Assembly (NCBI GenBank): GCA_013141125.1
Contig: JABFRO010000002.1
Span: forward strand, 310,001-374,000
Origin: Methylophilaceae bacterium
GTDB taxonomy: Bacteria > Pseudomonadota > Gammaproteobacteria > Burkholderiales > Methylophilaceae
Direction: 5' to 3'
Length of the DNA: 64,000 nucleotides
Shown here piece by piece: positions 9,721-16,863 of the stretch (position 1 is the first letter of the stretch; every line of letters starts with the position of its first letter). The position numbers and the translations under genes were made by a program. Below the pieces are notes generated by a model that searched no databases, was not told the DNA's origin, and saw only the letters and a program-made list of their open reading frames with translations.

Positions 9721-10250
9721 AACCCCTAACCCGCTTACCGGCCTTGATAATTGGCGGATGCCTATGCCTATGCCTGAATGCCAACGCCGAACCCGCGCTC
9801 GGCCGCCTGTTCACCACCCCCGCTGAACGCGCCAACCTCGATCACCTGCGCAGCATCAGCAAAACCCCCACCATGGAAACCCCGCCGGAAGCACCCGTAG
9901 AGCAGGATAATCTATCCGAGTTGCCAAGCGTGACCCCATCAGTGATCCGTATGCAAGGCTATGTAAAACGCAACGACGGCAAAAAAAGCACCGTCTGGGT
10001 GAATGGCGAAGCCGTGCAGGAAAACACCGGCACCAGCGAAGTGCAAGTCGGCAAGCTGCAACAGGGCGCGGGGAATGTAGCGCTCAAACTCAAGGCATCA
10101 GGCAAAAATGTGAACCTGAAAGCCGGGCAAGTGTATGTGCCGGAAACGGATAGCGTGGCGGAAATCAAGGCCGATGCAAAAAACGTAGAGCAAGAATCCG
10201 GCAACATAAACCGCGATGACCCTCCGGCTGGTACTGGTACTCGCAAATAA
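9717..10250 (+). CDS. PilP/MshK-like periplasmic pilus protein
   Basis: A 177-aa protein with a cleavable signal peptide (residues about 1-24, ending NANA before EPALG). ATG 9717 overlaps the upstream stop (ATGA); an in-frame start at 9681 would hide the signal peptide. The PRLF/LGRLFTTPAER segment just after the signal sequence resembles the secretin-binding strand region of MshK/PilP/GspC-type proteins. A small beta-rich region (about 80-145, VNGEAV...VQVGKLQQGAGNVALKLKASG) resembles an HR/PilP-like fold. By context it links the inner-membrane complex to MshL. Confidence 0.65.
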   Translation: MKPLTRLPALIIGGCLCLCLNANAEPALGRLFTTPAERANLDHLRSISKTPTMETPPEAPVEQDNLSELPSVTPSVIRMQGYVKRNDGKKSTVWVNGEAVQENTGTSEVQVGKLQQGAGNVALKLKASGKNVNLKAGQVYVPETDSVAEIKADAKNVEQESGNINRDDPPAGTGTRK

Positions 10251-10264
10251 AGCGCAGACGATTG

Positions 10265-11500
10265 ATGAACCACTCTCTCTATCCGCCATACGCTCTACAC
10301 CAGCACAAACAACACGGTGCTGCACTGCTGATATTTGTCCTGGTCATGTTGCTGGCAGGCACCAGCTTTTTGTTTTCGGTGTTGAATAGTAATAGTGTAA
10401 AAATAGAGCGGGATAAGAAAACGGCAGCGGCGTTGGCGGAGGCTAAGGCGGCGTTGATAGGAGTTGCCATTAGCACTTCTTCTGTTGATTCTGCTGGTTT
10501 TTTGACAAATCCAGATACGGGCGTTCTTCCTGAAGGTAGTGCAGCTCCTAACATGAGCCTCAAGGATTTGTCACTTGTAGGCAAGTTTCCTTGGCGAACT
10601 CTTGGAGCTTCACCCCTTAAAGATGGTTCAGGTGAATGTGTTTGGTATGTCGTATCCGGCAGATACAAAAAAAGTCCAAAAACCTCAGTATTCAATTGGG
10701 ATACACAAGGACAAATTGATGTGATAGATGTTAGCGGAAATGTAATCGCGACAAACCTAGCGGCATTAATCATCTCTCCAGATTCTGCGTTAGATGCACA
10801 GAATCAAGCGCTCGCCGATTCAGCTTATGTGCAATGTAGAGGCAACTACGATGCCAGAAACTATCTTGATACTTATGATGCGACGAATGCCATTGCCGGA
10901 GCGGTCAATTATTTCACGGGGAGCACAAATAACAGATTAGCACCTGATACAAACAACAAGCAGTTTGTGCTGGCCAGGAACGATCACTACAACGACAAAT
11001 TTCTATTTGTAACGGTAGAGGAAATCTTTCGTCCTATCATTCGGCGTGCTGACTTCTTAGTTCAAATTCAAAATTTTTTAGGCGATAACGGCTTTCGCTT
11101 ACAAGTTGAACCTGGCCATCTTGAGACTGTTGCAGTTTCGAGTGCAGGCACCAAAGGAGCAGACAATATTGATTGCAATAAGCTTAGCAGTGCCAACAAA
11201 ACGTTTTGCAAGAACTGGAAGGAAATGTTGCTACTTACTGAATTCTCACCACCCTCAACTATTACTATAGATGGAGTGTCCACTGTGACAGCCTGTACTC
11301 GTGTACTCATTTTTGGTGGGCAAAAAATTGGAGTACAAACACGGCTTACAGCTATTGATAAGAATGATCCAGCCAATTATCTCGAAGGTGCGAACTTAAT
11401 TGCTTTCGCAGCACCGATAGCAAATGCTAACAATTTCGTAGGGGTATCAACCTTTAATGCTAGCAACCCAAGTGCTGATGTTTTGAAGTGCCTACCATGA
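10265..11500 (+). CDS. PilX/MshP-like large prepilin-type protein
   Basis: A 411-aa protein with a short basic leader and the sequence QHGAALLIFVLVMLLAGTSF. This is the PilX/MshP-style variant of the type IV prepilin cleavage site (Gly followed by Ala-Ala-Leu), followed by the hydrophobic assembly helix and a polar region IERDKKTAAALAEAKAALIG. The rest is a large, low-charge extracellular domain with scattered Cys residues, plausibly disulphide-bonded. ATG 10265 is preferred over the TTG immediately upstream. Unusually large for a minor pilin, it may be a tip or adhesin-presenting pilin; that is inference. Its stop overlaps the next ATG. Confidence 0.68.
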   Translation: MNHSLYPPYALHQHKQHGAALLIFVLVMLLAGTSFLFSVLNSNSVKIERDKKTAAALAEAKAALIGVAISTSSVDSAGFLTNPDTGVLPEGSAAPNMSLKDLSLVGKFPWRTLGASPLKDGSGECVWYVVSGRYKKSPKTSVFNWDTQGQIDVIDVSGNVIATNLAALIISPDSALDAQNQALADSAYVQCRGNYDARNYLDTYDATNAIAGAVNYFTGSTNNRLAPDTNNKQFVLARNDHYNDKFLFVTVEEIFRPIIRRADFLVQIQNFLGDNGFRLQVEPGHLETVAVSSAGTKGADNIDCNKLSSANKTFCKNWKEMLLLTEFSPPSTITIDGVSTVTACTRVLIFGGQKIGVQTRLTAIDKNDPANYLEGANLIAFAAPIANANNFVGVSTFNASNPSADVLKCLP

Positions 11501-12144
11501 CATCTCAAAACCTTAAAGGCTTCACTCTGATTGAAATGGCCATTGTGCTGGTCATTGTTGGTCTAATTTTGGGTGGATTATTGCTGCCATTGAGTGTTCA
11601 GGTCGATCAGAAAAAATACAATGAAACGCATCAGGCACTTGGTGAAATCAGAGAGGCCATCATGGGTTTTTCCTTGAGTCATTCGGCTCTGGATGGCAAA
11701 CCCTATTTACCTTGCCCAGATACCGATGCAAACGGGATGGAGAATCGTACAGGGGCCATATGTACTAGTCCTGAGGGAGACTTGCCATGGGCTGATCTCG
11801 GTATGCCCAGATTGGATGGTTGGGATAGAACATACCGCTATCGTGTTACACCCGCTTATTCAAGCAATGCCGTAGGATTTACTCTAACAAGTCTGGGTGT
11901 TATAGATGTATTAGATGCAGTGGCAGGAAATGTCATTGCCAGCAATTTACCACTTGTGGTTTTTTCAAGGGGTAAAAATGGGGTATCAGGTAGCGTGGAT
12001 GAAGCTGAAAATTCAGATAATGATACGGTTTTTGTCAGTCATCCTCCTTCCGAGGTAGCCGGAAGCGAATTTGATGATGCGCTAGTTTGGGTACCTTCCG
12101 TACTTTTGTTTAATCGCATGGTTACTGCCAGTAGGCTTCCTTAG
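11497..12144 (+). CDS. Type IV prepilin-like protein
   Basis: A 215-aa prepilin. It has a short leader (MTSQNLKG) and a perfect class III cleavage motif G/FTLIE with Glu at +5, followed by a hydrophobic helix (AIVLVIVGLILGGLLLPL). The globular part carries a Cys pair in PCPDTDANG...AICTS. ATG 11497 overlaps the previous stop (ATGA); the GTG nine bases upstream is less likely. It is the last gene of the pilus operon before the accessory island. The major pilin and prepilin peptidase are not in the window. Confidence 0.82.
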   Translation: MTSQNLKGFTLIEMAIVLVIVGLILGGLLLPLSVQVDQKKYNETHQALGEIREAIMGFSLSHSALDGKPYLPCPDTDANGMENRTGAICTSPEGDLPWADLGMPRLDGWDRTYRYRVTPAYSSNAVGFTLTSLGVIDVLDAVAGNVIASNLPLVVFSRGKNGVSGSVDEAENSDNDTVFVSHPPSEVAGSEFDDALVWVPSVLLFNRMVTASRLP

Positions 12145-12163
12145 GGAAACTTTGACAAGTCAC

Positions 12164-12317
12164 ATAGGGTGAGCAACGCCGTTTTGCCCACCACGAATGC
12201 CGCTAATGCACAAACAAAAAACCACCCCAGTCGTTAAGCATTGGATGGTTTTTAAATGCGAGCTGGGTGAAAGAGGATTGCTCGGTACGCGTGGGCAAAC
12301 AGTGCTACTTAACCTAC
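12164..12317 (+). repeat. 154-bp MITE-like repeat R1, copy 1 (degenerate ends)
   Basis: This segment matches the element at 13143-13296 over its whole length and has exactly the same length of 154 bp. Shared blocks include GGGTGRGCAACGC, TTTTGCCCACCA, ACCACCCCAG and TTGGATGGTTTTTAAATGCG. Its ends are eroded (ATAGGGTGAGCAACG at the left, TTAACCTAC at the right), so the terminal inversion is imperfect. It lies directly between the pilus operon and the fitAB-type module. No transposase gene is nearby. Confidence 0.75.
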
Positions 12318-12322
12318 ACGAC

Positions 12323-12351
12323 TTGTTTTGTGCGAAATCACTGATTACAAT
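12323..12351 (+). promoter_or_regulatory. Candidate sigma-70 promoter of the FitAB-type module
   Basis: A TTGTTT -35 and TACAAT -10 are separated by 17 bp. Transcription would begin near 12358, about 24 nt before the antitoxin ATG, leaving room for the GGGGGG ribosome-binding stretch at 12372-12377. The site starts immediately after repeat R1 copy 1. Only consensus matching supports it. Confidence 0.45.
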
Positions 12352-12381
12352 GATGGCAATGCAATCACTTTGGGGGGTCTC

Positions 12382-12627
12382 ATGGCAAGTCTAACCATCC
12401 GCAATTTGGATGAAACTTTAAAAACCAATCTACGCTTGCAAGCGGCGCAGCATGGCTGGTCTATGGAGCAGGAGGTGCGCGAGATTCTTCGGCAGTCGGT
12501 TATGCCTGCTGTGAGCGATATTGGCTTTGCGCAGAAAATTCACCAGCGTTTCGCAGATTATGAACTGGATGCTTTATCTATCCCGGAACGGCGGACGGCA
12601 CATATTTCTGATATGACTGAGGAATAA
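12382..12627 (+). CDS. FitA-like ribbon-helix-helix antitoxin
   Basis: An 81-aa antitoxin. MASLTIRNLDETLKTNLRLQAA followed by HGWSMEQEVREILRQ is the classic FitA/VapB-type RHH DNA-binding start: a beta strand ASLTIRNL, then two helices. The acidic C-terminus (RRTAHISDMTEE) is the likely toxin-wrapping tail. ATG 12382 is chosen because it aligns with family starts and has a purine-rich ribosome-binding site; an in-frame ATG at 12328 precedes the proposed transcription start. The toxin gene begins 2 nt after this stop. It is likely to autoregulate the promoter just upstream. Confidence 0.85.
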   Translation: MASLTIRNLDETLKTNLRLQAAQHGWSMEQEVREILRQSVMPAVSDIGFAQKIHQRFADYELDALSIPERRTAHISDMTEE

Positions 12628-12629
12628 GC

Positions 12630-13067
12630 GTGAAAGGTGTTTTGCTGGATACCAACGTAGTATCTGAATTGATGCGCAAGATTCCCGATGCGACGGTGCT
12701 GGTTTGGTTCGAGCAACAAAAAACGGCCAGGATGTACACAACAGCGATTACGCAAGCCGAGATATTGTTGGGGATTGCCTTGTTGCCCGATGGCAAGCGC
12801 AGAGATGGCTTGGCGACAGCCGCTGATCTGATGTTTCGTGAGGATTTTGCCAAGCACTGTTTACCATTCGAGCAGGAGGCGGCATCCGAATATGCACTTG
12901 TGGTTGCCAGCCGGGCAAAATCCGGGTTTTCCATTACCACTGAAGATGCGCAAATTGCAGCTATTGCATTGGCTCATCAATTGCCGTTGGCCACGCGGAA
13001 TATCAAGGATTTTCGCCAGATTGAAGGATTGACCCTCATCAATCCCTGGGCACAAACAAACCTATGA
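12630..13067 (+). CDS. FitB/VapC-like PIN-domain toxin
   Basis: A 145-aa PIN-domain ribonuclease toxin with a GTG start two bases after the antitoxin stop. Conserved acidic residues are visible: D7 in LLDTNVVSE, E44 in TQAEILLG, D102 in TTEDAQIAAIA, and the closing LATRNIKDF segment with its Asp. These form the Mg2+-binding active site of PIN nucleases. The length is normal for FitB. It is expected to cleave RNA when freed from the RHH antitoxin. The pair is bracketed by the two 154-bp R1 repeats. Confidence 0.88.
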   Translation: MKGVLLDTNVVSELMRKIPDATVLVWFEQQKTARMYTTAITQAEILLGIALLPDGKRRDGLATAADLMFREDFAKHCLPFEQEAASEYALVVASRAKSGFSITTEDAQIAAIALAHQLPLATRNIKDFRQIEGLTLINPWAQTNL

Positions 13068-13142
13068 ATGACCATTAACTCCCGCGCTATAGCCGCCATA
13101 TTCTATTACCGCAAATTGGTTATGTTGGGCAGGATCAGCCAC

Positions 13143-13296
13143 GTAGGGTGGGCAACGCTGTTTTGCCCACCATGAATACCATCAATGCACCAACAAAAAC
13201 CACCCCAGCCGTTCAGCCTTGGATGGTTTTTAAATGCGCGTTGGGTGAAACATGCTTACCCTATATGCGTGGGCAAAAAAACGTTGCCCACCCTAC
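13143..13296 (+). repeat. 154-bp MITE-like repeat R1, copy 2 (intact terminal inverted repeats)
   Basis: The ends are perfect 15-bp inverted repeats: GTAGGGTGGGCAACG at 13143-13157 and its reverse complement at 13282-13296. The interior contains a second pair of shorter inverted blocks (TTTTGCCCACC near the left, GCGTGGGCAAAA near the right). It is in the same orientation as copy 1 and, with it, brackets the FitAB-type module. It fills most of the 348-base gap between 13068 and 13415. Shorter, rearranged relatives occur at 16615 and 18850, and a fragment near 40430. The layout is that of a non-autonomous element; no target-site duplication was clear. Confidence 0.82.
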
Positions 13297-13359
13297 ACGG
13301 TTGCGCCCTGCTTGGTTGCCCCTCAATTACTCATCATCGAGGCTTGCTTTTTTACCGCC

Positions 13360-13389
13360 TTGAAAAATAGATAAATTATAGAGTAAACT
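13360..13389 (+). promoter_or_regulatory. Candidate promoter of the small coiled-coil membrane protein gene
   Basis: TTGAAA at 13360-13365 and TAAACT at 13384-13389 with an 18-bp spacer, about 26 nt upstream of the ATG. A strong G-rich ribosome-binding site (AGGGGGGG) lies between. The match is moderate. Confidence 0.35.
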
Positions 13390-13415
13390 AAGCCAAATTA
13401 AGGGGGGGTAGACTC

Positions 13416-13649
13416 ATGGAATTGGAAATATACGAGGCATTTATTTCTGCAGGCGTTAAGGAAGATAAAGCCAAAGCCGCCGTTGAATCCATCAACAAAG
13501 AGATTGATAAACGTTACACACTACATGCCAGCCAACTCGCCACTAAATCTGATTTGGCAGATGCGAAAACGGAAATCATCAAATGGGCAGTGGGCAGTAT
13601 TTTTGTAGCGGTTGGATTATTTGCAGCAATCGTAAAAGTAATGATTTGA
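13416..13649 (+). CDS. Small coiled-coil, C-terminally anchored membrane protein (DUF1640-like)
   Basis: A 77-aa protein. The first 35 residues are charged and helical (SAGVKEDKAKAAVESINKEID), then LATKSDLADAKTEIIKW looks like a short coiled coil. A single membrane segment closes the protein (AVGSIFVAVGLFAAIVKVMI). This pattern resembles the many short DUF1640-type bacterial proteins with an LATKxDL segment. The function is unknown. A strong ribosome-binding stretch precedes the ATG. It stands alone between an R1 repeat and the BrnTA-type pair, with no partner gene. Confidence 0.7.
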   Translation: MELEIYEAFISAGVKEDKAKAAVESINKEIDKRYTLHASQLATKSDLADAKTEIIKWAVGSIFVAVGLFAAIVKVMI

Positions 13650-13670
13650 ATTTTATAGTTTCAAGCAAGC

Positions 13671-13702
13671 GTAGCCTCGATGTAATGAAATAAAATCGAG
13701 AA
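13671..13702 (+). repeat. REP-like palindromic repeat R2, copy 1
   Basis: GTAGCCTCGATG followed by an A/T spacer and ATCGAG forms a short stem (CTCGAT/ATCGAG). The same unit appears inverted at 17352-17384 and in degenerate form at 18803-18835, always between genes of this island. Confidence 0.55.
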
Positions 13703-13777
13703 CTGCCCCCTCCCGAAGCTCTAGCTATCGCGGCTTGCTTTCCATGCATCTTGCTTAATTTACAGAATGTTTAGTGA

Positions 13778-14083
13778 TTAGCGGCCTGGCGGGTGTTCCA
13801 TAATAAACTGGCGCAGCGCAGCATCCATGCGGGTTTGCCAGCCAGCGCCTGTCGCACGGAATTGCGTTACAACATCACGCGATAATCGAATGGTGATGCG
13901 CTCCTTGGTAATTTTGGCCTTGGGGCGACCGATGCGTACCAAAGGCTTTGCCTTCTCCCATTCCTCGTCGGTGTAGGGCATGGCATCCGGGTCTGACATG
14001 GCGGCGGCGCTAATCGCGGCATCTTCATCGTCAGTAGGCATAATAATAGTGCGCCCAGAGCGCGACTTAATTGTTTTCAGCAT
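13778..14083 (-). CDS. brnA: BrnA-like antitoxin
   Basis: A 101-aa antitoxin of the BrnA family. The N-terminal half is acidic with the family-type DPDAMPYTDEEWEKAKP segment. The C-terminal half is an RHH-like region starting KERITIRLSRDVVTQFRATGAGWQTRMDAALRQFI, which matches the BrnA DNA-binding fold. It overlaps the 3' end of the BrnT-type toxin gene by 17 nt. In this family the toxin is encoded first and the antitoxin second, as here. It is likely to repress the promoter upstream of brnT together with the toxin. Confidence 0.86.
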   Translation of the reverse strand: MLKTIKSRSGRTIIMPTDDEDAAISAAAMSDPDAMPYTDEEWEKAKPLVRIGRPKAKITKERITIRLSRDVVTQFRATGAGWQTRMDAALRQFIMEHPPGR

Positions 14084-14336
14084 AAATTTTCACCTCTCTG
14101 CAATTGGCCTTGCGTAAACTAATAATACGTCGGCAATTGGCGCGATTAACAAAAGCAACAAAATACACACGCTCCTTAAACAGTATTAGGGCAACTAGGC
14201 GCGCTTCACCATATTCGTACCGCGTATCCGGCCAGATCATGGCAAATGCCCAATCCATTTCAGCAGTCAGTGCGAGAGAAATGCCGTGTTTGGCTATATT
14301 GCGCACATCTTTGGCCGGGTCGAATTCCACTTTCAT
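14067..14336 (-). CDS. brnT: BrnT-like ribonuclease toxin
   Basis: An 89-aa toxin of the BrnT family (RelE-like ribonuclease fold). It starts MKVEFDPAKDVRNIAKHGISL, the standard BrnT start, and ends with the family's RIISLRKANCREVKIYAEN tail. ATG 14336 is chosen by alignment with the family; the reading frame stays open upstream, but those residues do not fit. The proposed -10 box ends only 7 nt before this ATG, so the mRNA may be nearly leaderless. Confidence 0.87.
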   Translation of the reverse strand: MKVEFDPAKDVRNIAKHGISLALTAEMDWAFAMIWPDTRYEYGEARLVALILFKERVYFVAFVNRANCRRIISLRKANCREVKIYAENN

Positions 14337-14343
14337 ACTTGAT

Positions 14344-14372
14344 ATTGTATGCACGGTAACGCATGCAGTCAA
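14344..14372 (-). promoter_or_regulatory. Strong sigma-70-like promoter of brnTA
   Basis: On the minus strand TTGACT (14372-14367) and TACAAT (14349-14344) are separated by exactly 17 bp. The spacer contains an ATGC...GCAT inverted repeat, a possible BrnA operator. The predicted start point is within a base or two of the brnT ATG. Confidence 0.6.
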
Positions 14373-14660
14373 TGGCTCTAAATTCAAGCGCATAAAGCCC
14401 AATCTGCATATTCCACCCGCGATTCGCACCGCATCATAGGCGAGACCAAAAAACATTGCATCACTACCATGTTGCAAAAAAACAACATAAATCACCAATT
14501 TTTACAAAAAACAACATCTTTACTTGCGAGGCTTGTCTGCCCTTTGGCATACTGTGCTCACTCTTCCGCAAGGAAGGTTCAAGAGTACCCTCTGATTTGC
14601 TTGAGTAAATTGGGCAAAATGGATTCAGGGCAAATCTAAAACACAATAGGAGAAATGGAA
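14373..14660. other. Intergenic region between divergent brnT and porin
   Basis: About 290 bases without a convincing gene. It holds two A-rich near-repeats ending in AACAACAT (about 14469-14487 and 14499-14517), a weak porin promoter candidate at 14524-14553 (TTGCGA, 18 bp, CATACT) and the porin ribosome-binding site AGGAGA at 14648-14653. A long untranslated leader would be normal for a highly expressed porin. Confidence 0.4.
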
Positions 14661-15905
14661 ATGAACAAGAAACTAGGTTTGGCAGTAGCCAGTGCAGTAT
14701 TGGCTTTCGGCGCTTCAGCCGCTAATGCTGGCATCGTAATCCCAGCTGGTGATTGGACTGTAGACATCAGCGGTAACATCAACGCTTATGTGACTCACGT
14801 AGAAGATAACGTATCAATCAACGGTCTGCCTTCAACACGTTCTAGCCGCAGCAATGTACAAGGTGGCACGCTGTCTTCGGCTTTTGGCATTGGTGCTAAA
14901 ACCCGTCAAAATGATCTGGACATCGGCTTCCAATTCACAATGTTTGCTGACGGCGACGGTTCTGCCTGGGGCGGTTCAACCGGTGCTGGTTCAGGCCCTG
15001 TTACCGCTAACGGTAGCAGCTTCGCTAACGTGCGTCAGGCTTACCTGACCGTTGGTGATAAGAGTTGGGGTAGTGTTAAAGCCGGTCGTGATATCGGTCT
15101 GTTTGCTTCCGAAGCTTTGTTGAGCGATATGGCCTTGTTGGGTGGCGTTGGTCAAGGTAACTCTTCACTGGCACACGTCGGTAGCGGTTATATGTACGCT
15201 GACTGGGTCAACCAAGTGCAATATAACTCACCTAACTGGAATGGCCTGACTTTTGCCTTCGCTGTTCGTGCACCTTTGAGTAATGGTGCAAATGCTAATA
15301 ATCAACCTAACAATGCTAACTGGGTAAGACCAGGTAACAAGGAACTGGGTTATGACGGTAAGATCGGTTATGACTGGTCTGGCAACGTAGCTGGCAACCC
15401 ATTGACCGCACGTGCCTATTTCGGTGCTTTGTATCAAAAGCAAGATGCCTCTTTGACATCAGCTGGTTATGATTCCTGGGGTGGTGAAGTCGGCGGTAAG
15501 GTCGGTTACTGGGGTTTTGAATTGACTGGTTACTACTACAATGGCCAAGGTCTGGATTCACAAGTGGCTGCTAACACACTTATCTGGGGTGGTTTGTTGC
15601 ATGGTTCCAGCGCAAATACCAAGGATGAAGGTGGTTATGCCCAGTTGACTTACAAGATCCCAACCATTGGTACCAAGGTTGGTATTTCCTACGGTGTCAG
15701 TGATTCTGTGCTGAACGGCGCATGGAATGCAGCTAACGAATCTTTCATCGTTGGTGCTTACCATCCTTTGACCAAGAGCTTGAATCTGGTAGCTGAATAC
15801 AGCAATCAGCAACAAAAGGCTTCATTCAATCCAGCACTGGGCGGCAATACCAGAGAAACTCATGACGTTGATCAATTCTCAATAGGCGCGATCCTGTTTT
15901 TCTAG
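14661..15905 (+). CDS. Outer-membrane general porin
   Basis: A 414-aa Gram-negative porin forming a trimeric beta-barrel for small-solute diffusion. ATG 14661 is favoured over the ATG at 14655 because it leaves 7 nt from the AGGAGA site; the first ATG would leave one. The signal peptide ends ANA before GIVIPAG. Alternating amphipathic strands rich in Gly/Asn/Trp/Tyr follow, and the C-terminus ends in phenylalanine (IGAILFF), the signature for the BAM assembly machine. A PKVRQAYLTVGD-like segment (NVRQAYLTVGDKSWGSVKAGRDIGLF) is typical of betaproteobacterial porins. It is flanked by toxin-antitoxin modules and followed by a strong terminator. Confidence 0.88.
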   Translation: MNKKLGLAVASAVLAFGASAANAGIVIPAGDWTVDISGNINAYVTHVEDNVSINGLPSTRSSRSNVQGGTLSSAFGIGAKTRQNDLDIGFQFTMFADGDGSAWGGSTGAGSGPVTANGSSFANVRQAYLTVGDKSWGSVKAGRDIGLFASEALLSDMALLGGVGQGNSSLAHVGSGYMYADWVNQVQYNSPNWNGLTFAFAVRAPLSNGANANNQPNNANWVRPGNKELGYDGKIGYDWSGNVAGNPLTARAYFGALYQKQDASLTSAGYDSWGGEVGGKVGYWGFELTGYYYNGQGLDSQVAANTLIWGGLLHGSSANTKDEGGYAQLTYKIPTIGTKVGISYGVSDSVLNGAWNAANESFIVGAYHPLTKSLNLVAEYSNQQQKASFNPALGGNTRETHDVDQFSIGAILFF

Positions 15906-15967
15906 GATTAACCGCTTAGCTTCAGCAAGCTTGGTTTGATCGGCTTGTTTGAATAGCAAAACTTAAA

Positions 15968-15994
15968 AACGGCATCTTCGGGTGCCGTTTTTTT
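15968..15994 (+). terminator. Rho-independent terminator, T1 copy 1 (cUUCGg tetraloop)
   Basis: A nine-base-pair stem AACGGCATC / GGTGCCGTT is closed by a TTCG tetraloop and followed by a run of seven T counting the stem end. It terminates the porin transcript. The same hairpin recurs at 16751, 17415 and 18114. Confidence 0.9.
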
Positions 15995-16026
15995 ATGTGA
16001 GGTCGGCAACAGAATTAACGCAATCC

Positions 16027-16066
16027 ATGGATGTTCATTGAGTATCTATAGAGTATCCATTAAAAT
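16027..16066 (+). promoter_or_regulatory. Promoter and operator-like repeats of the RHH/YafQ module
   Basis: TTGAGT (16038-16043) and TAAAAT (16061-16066) with a 17-bp spacer. The spacer contains a direct repeat GAGTATC-TATA-GAGTATC, and ATGGAT/ATCCAT (16027-16032, 16055-16060) form a wider inverted pair. This suggests binding by the RHH antitoxin encoded just downstream. Confidence 0.55.
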
Positions 16067-16098
16067 GACATTGTGCTATTTATCAATGTGAGCTCATC

Positions 16099-16341
16099 AT
16101 GACTAAAGAAGTTCAAATGTCGATCAAAATGGAATCGGAACTCCGCGATCAGTTTATGGCTGTGGCGGCTGGCCGCCATCGCCCTGCCGCCCAGATTATT
16201 CGTGATCTGATGCGGCTCTACATTGCTGATAGTGAAGTGCCTAACATGCTGACGGCGGAGACTCTTCGCAAAAGCGATCGAGGTGAAGAGGTGTTTTACG
16301 CCACCAATGCAACAGACTTATTTAAACAGCTGGATATTTGA
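16099..16341 (+). CDS. RHH antitoxin of a YafQ-type toxin
   Basis: An 80-aa protein. Residues 5-45 (VQMSIKMESELRDQFMAVAAG then RPAAQIIRDLMRLYI) form a ribbon-helix-helix motif like RelB/DinJ and CopG repressors. The C-terminal tail (about 50-80) is the probable toxin-binding part. The stop shares one base with the toxin ATG (TGATG), indicating translational coupling. ATG 16099 is the only sensible start after the proposed promoter. Confidence 0.8.
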   Translation: MTKEVQMSIKMESELRDQFMAVAAGRHRPAAQIIRDLMRLYIADSEVPNMLTAETLRKSDRGEEVFYATNATDLFKQLDI

Positions 16342-16610
16342 TGCGTGTGCCAAGCTACTCCGGCCAATTTAAACGCGATGTCAAGCTGGCTGAAAAACGT
16401 GGTAAGGATTTGAATAAATTACGTGAAGTTATCAATTTGCTATTGGCTGACGAGCCGCTCCCGCGTGAACTTTGCGATCATCCATTAAAAGGGGATTGGA
16501 AGCCAAGGCGAGACCTTCATATCGAACCTGATTGGTTGTTGATTTACCAAGTAGACGATGAGCATATTCGTCTTGAACGTACCGGGTCGCATGCCGACCT
16601 TTTCGGGTAA
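16341..16610 (+). CDS. YafQ-family mRNA interferase toxin
   Basis: An 89-aa RelE-superfamily toxin. SGQFKRDVKLAEKRGKDL is the canonical YafQ N-terminus, and HPLKGDWKPRRDLHIEPDWLLIY followed by RTGSHADLFG contains the conserved histidines, aspartate and terminal GSHADLF motif of active YafQ enzymes. No key residue appears lost. ATG 16341 is preferred over the TTG one codon upstream because it matches the TGATG overlap with the antitoxin. Like E. coli YafQ, it probably cleaves mRNA on the ribosome. Confidence 0.88.
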   Translation: MRVPSYSGQFKRDVKLAEKRGKDLNKLREVINLLLADEPLPRELCDHPLKGDWKPRRDLHIEPDWLLIYQVDDEHIRLERTGSHADLFG

Positions 16611-16614
16611 CCTC

Positions 16615-16698
16615 GTAGCGTGGGCAGCGCCCTTTTGCCCACGCGTTAAATCCCCTCCATACCATTGTCAACGCGTGGGCAAAAAAAGCTGTCCACCC
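16615..16698 (+). repeat. Shortened R1-type repeat, copy 3
   Basis: GTAGCGTGGGCAGCG at the left and AAAGCTGTCCACCCA at the right frame an interior with CTTTTGCCCACGCG and CGCGTGGGCAAAAA. It is about 84 bp long, lacks the middle of the 154-bp element, and sits directly after the YafQ toxin gene. Confidence 0.55.
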
Positions 16699-16750
16699 AA
16701 CTTTGTTTCGACAAATCCAGCTTAAACGGCTTGCCTGCATGGTAAAACAT

Positions 16751-16782
16751 AAAAAAACGGTACTCTCGGGTGCCGTTTTTTT
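16751..16782 (+). terminator. Rho-independent terminator, T1 copy 2
   Basis: Stem AACGGTAC / GTGCCGTT with one U-G pair, loop TCTCGG, flanked by an A-run upstream and T7 downstream. It ends the RHH/YafQ module and is a diverged copy of the porin terminator. Confidence 0.85.
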
Positions 16783-16803
16783 GTGCCCGAAGCCAACGCT
16801 ATC

Positions 16804-16832
16804 TTGTTGTATGAGTTAAAAAGGTGTATAAA
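16804..16832 (+). promoter_or_regulatory. Promoter of the RHH/two-TM pair
   Basis: TTGTTG (16804-16809), 17-bp spacer, TATAAA (16827-16832). The -10 is embedded in GTGT-ATAAA-ACAC, a short inverted repeat that could bind the RHH protein encoded 32 nt downstream. Confidence 0.5.
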
Positions 16833-16863
16833 ACACACATAAATAAGCTATGGGGGTGTTGTC

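Noticed and set aside
14469-14517. Two A-rich AACAACAT near-repeats as the start of a CRISPR or iteron array
   Set aside because: Only two copies, short and imperfect, with no regular spacing.
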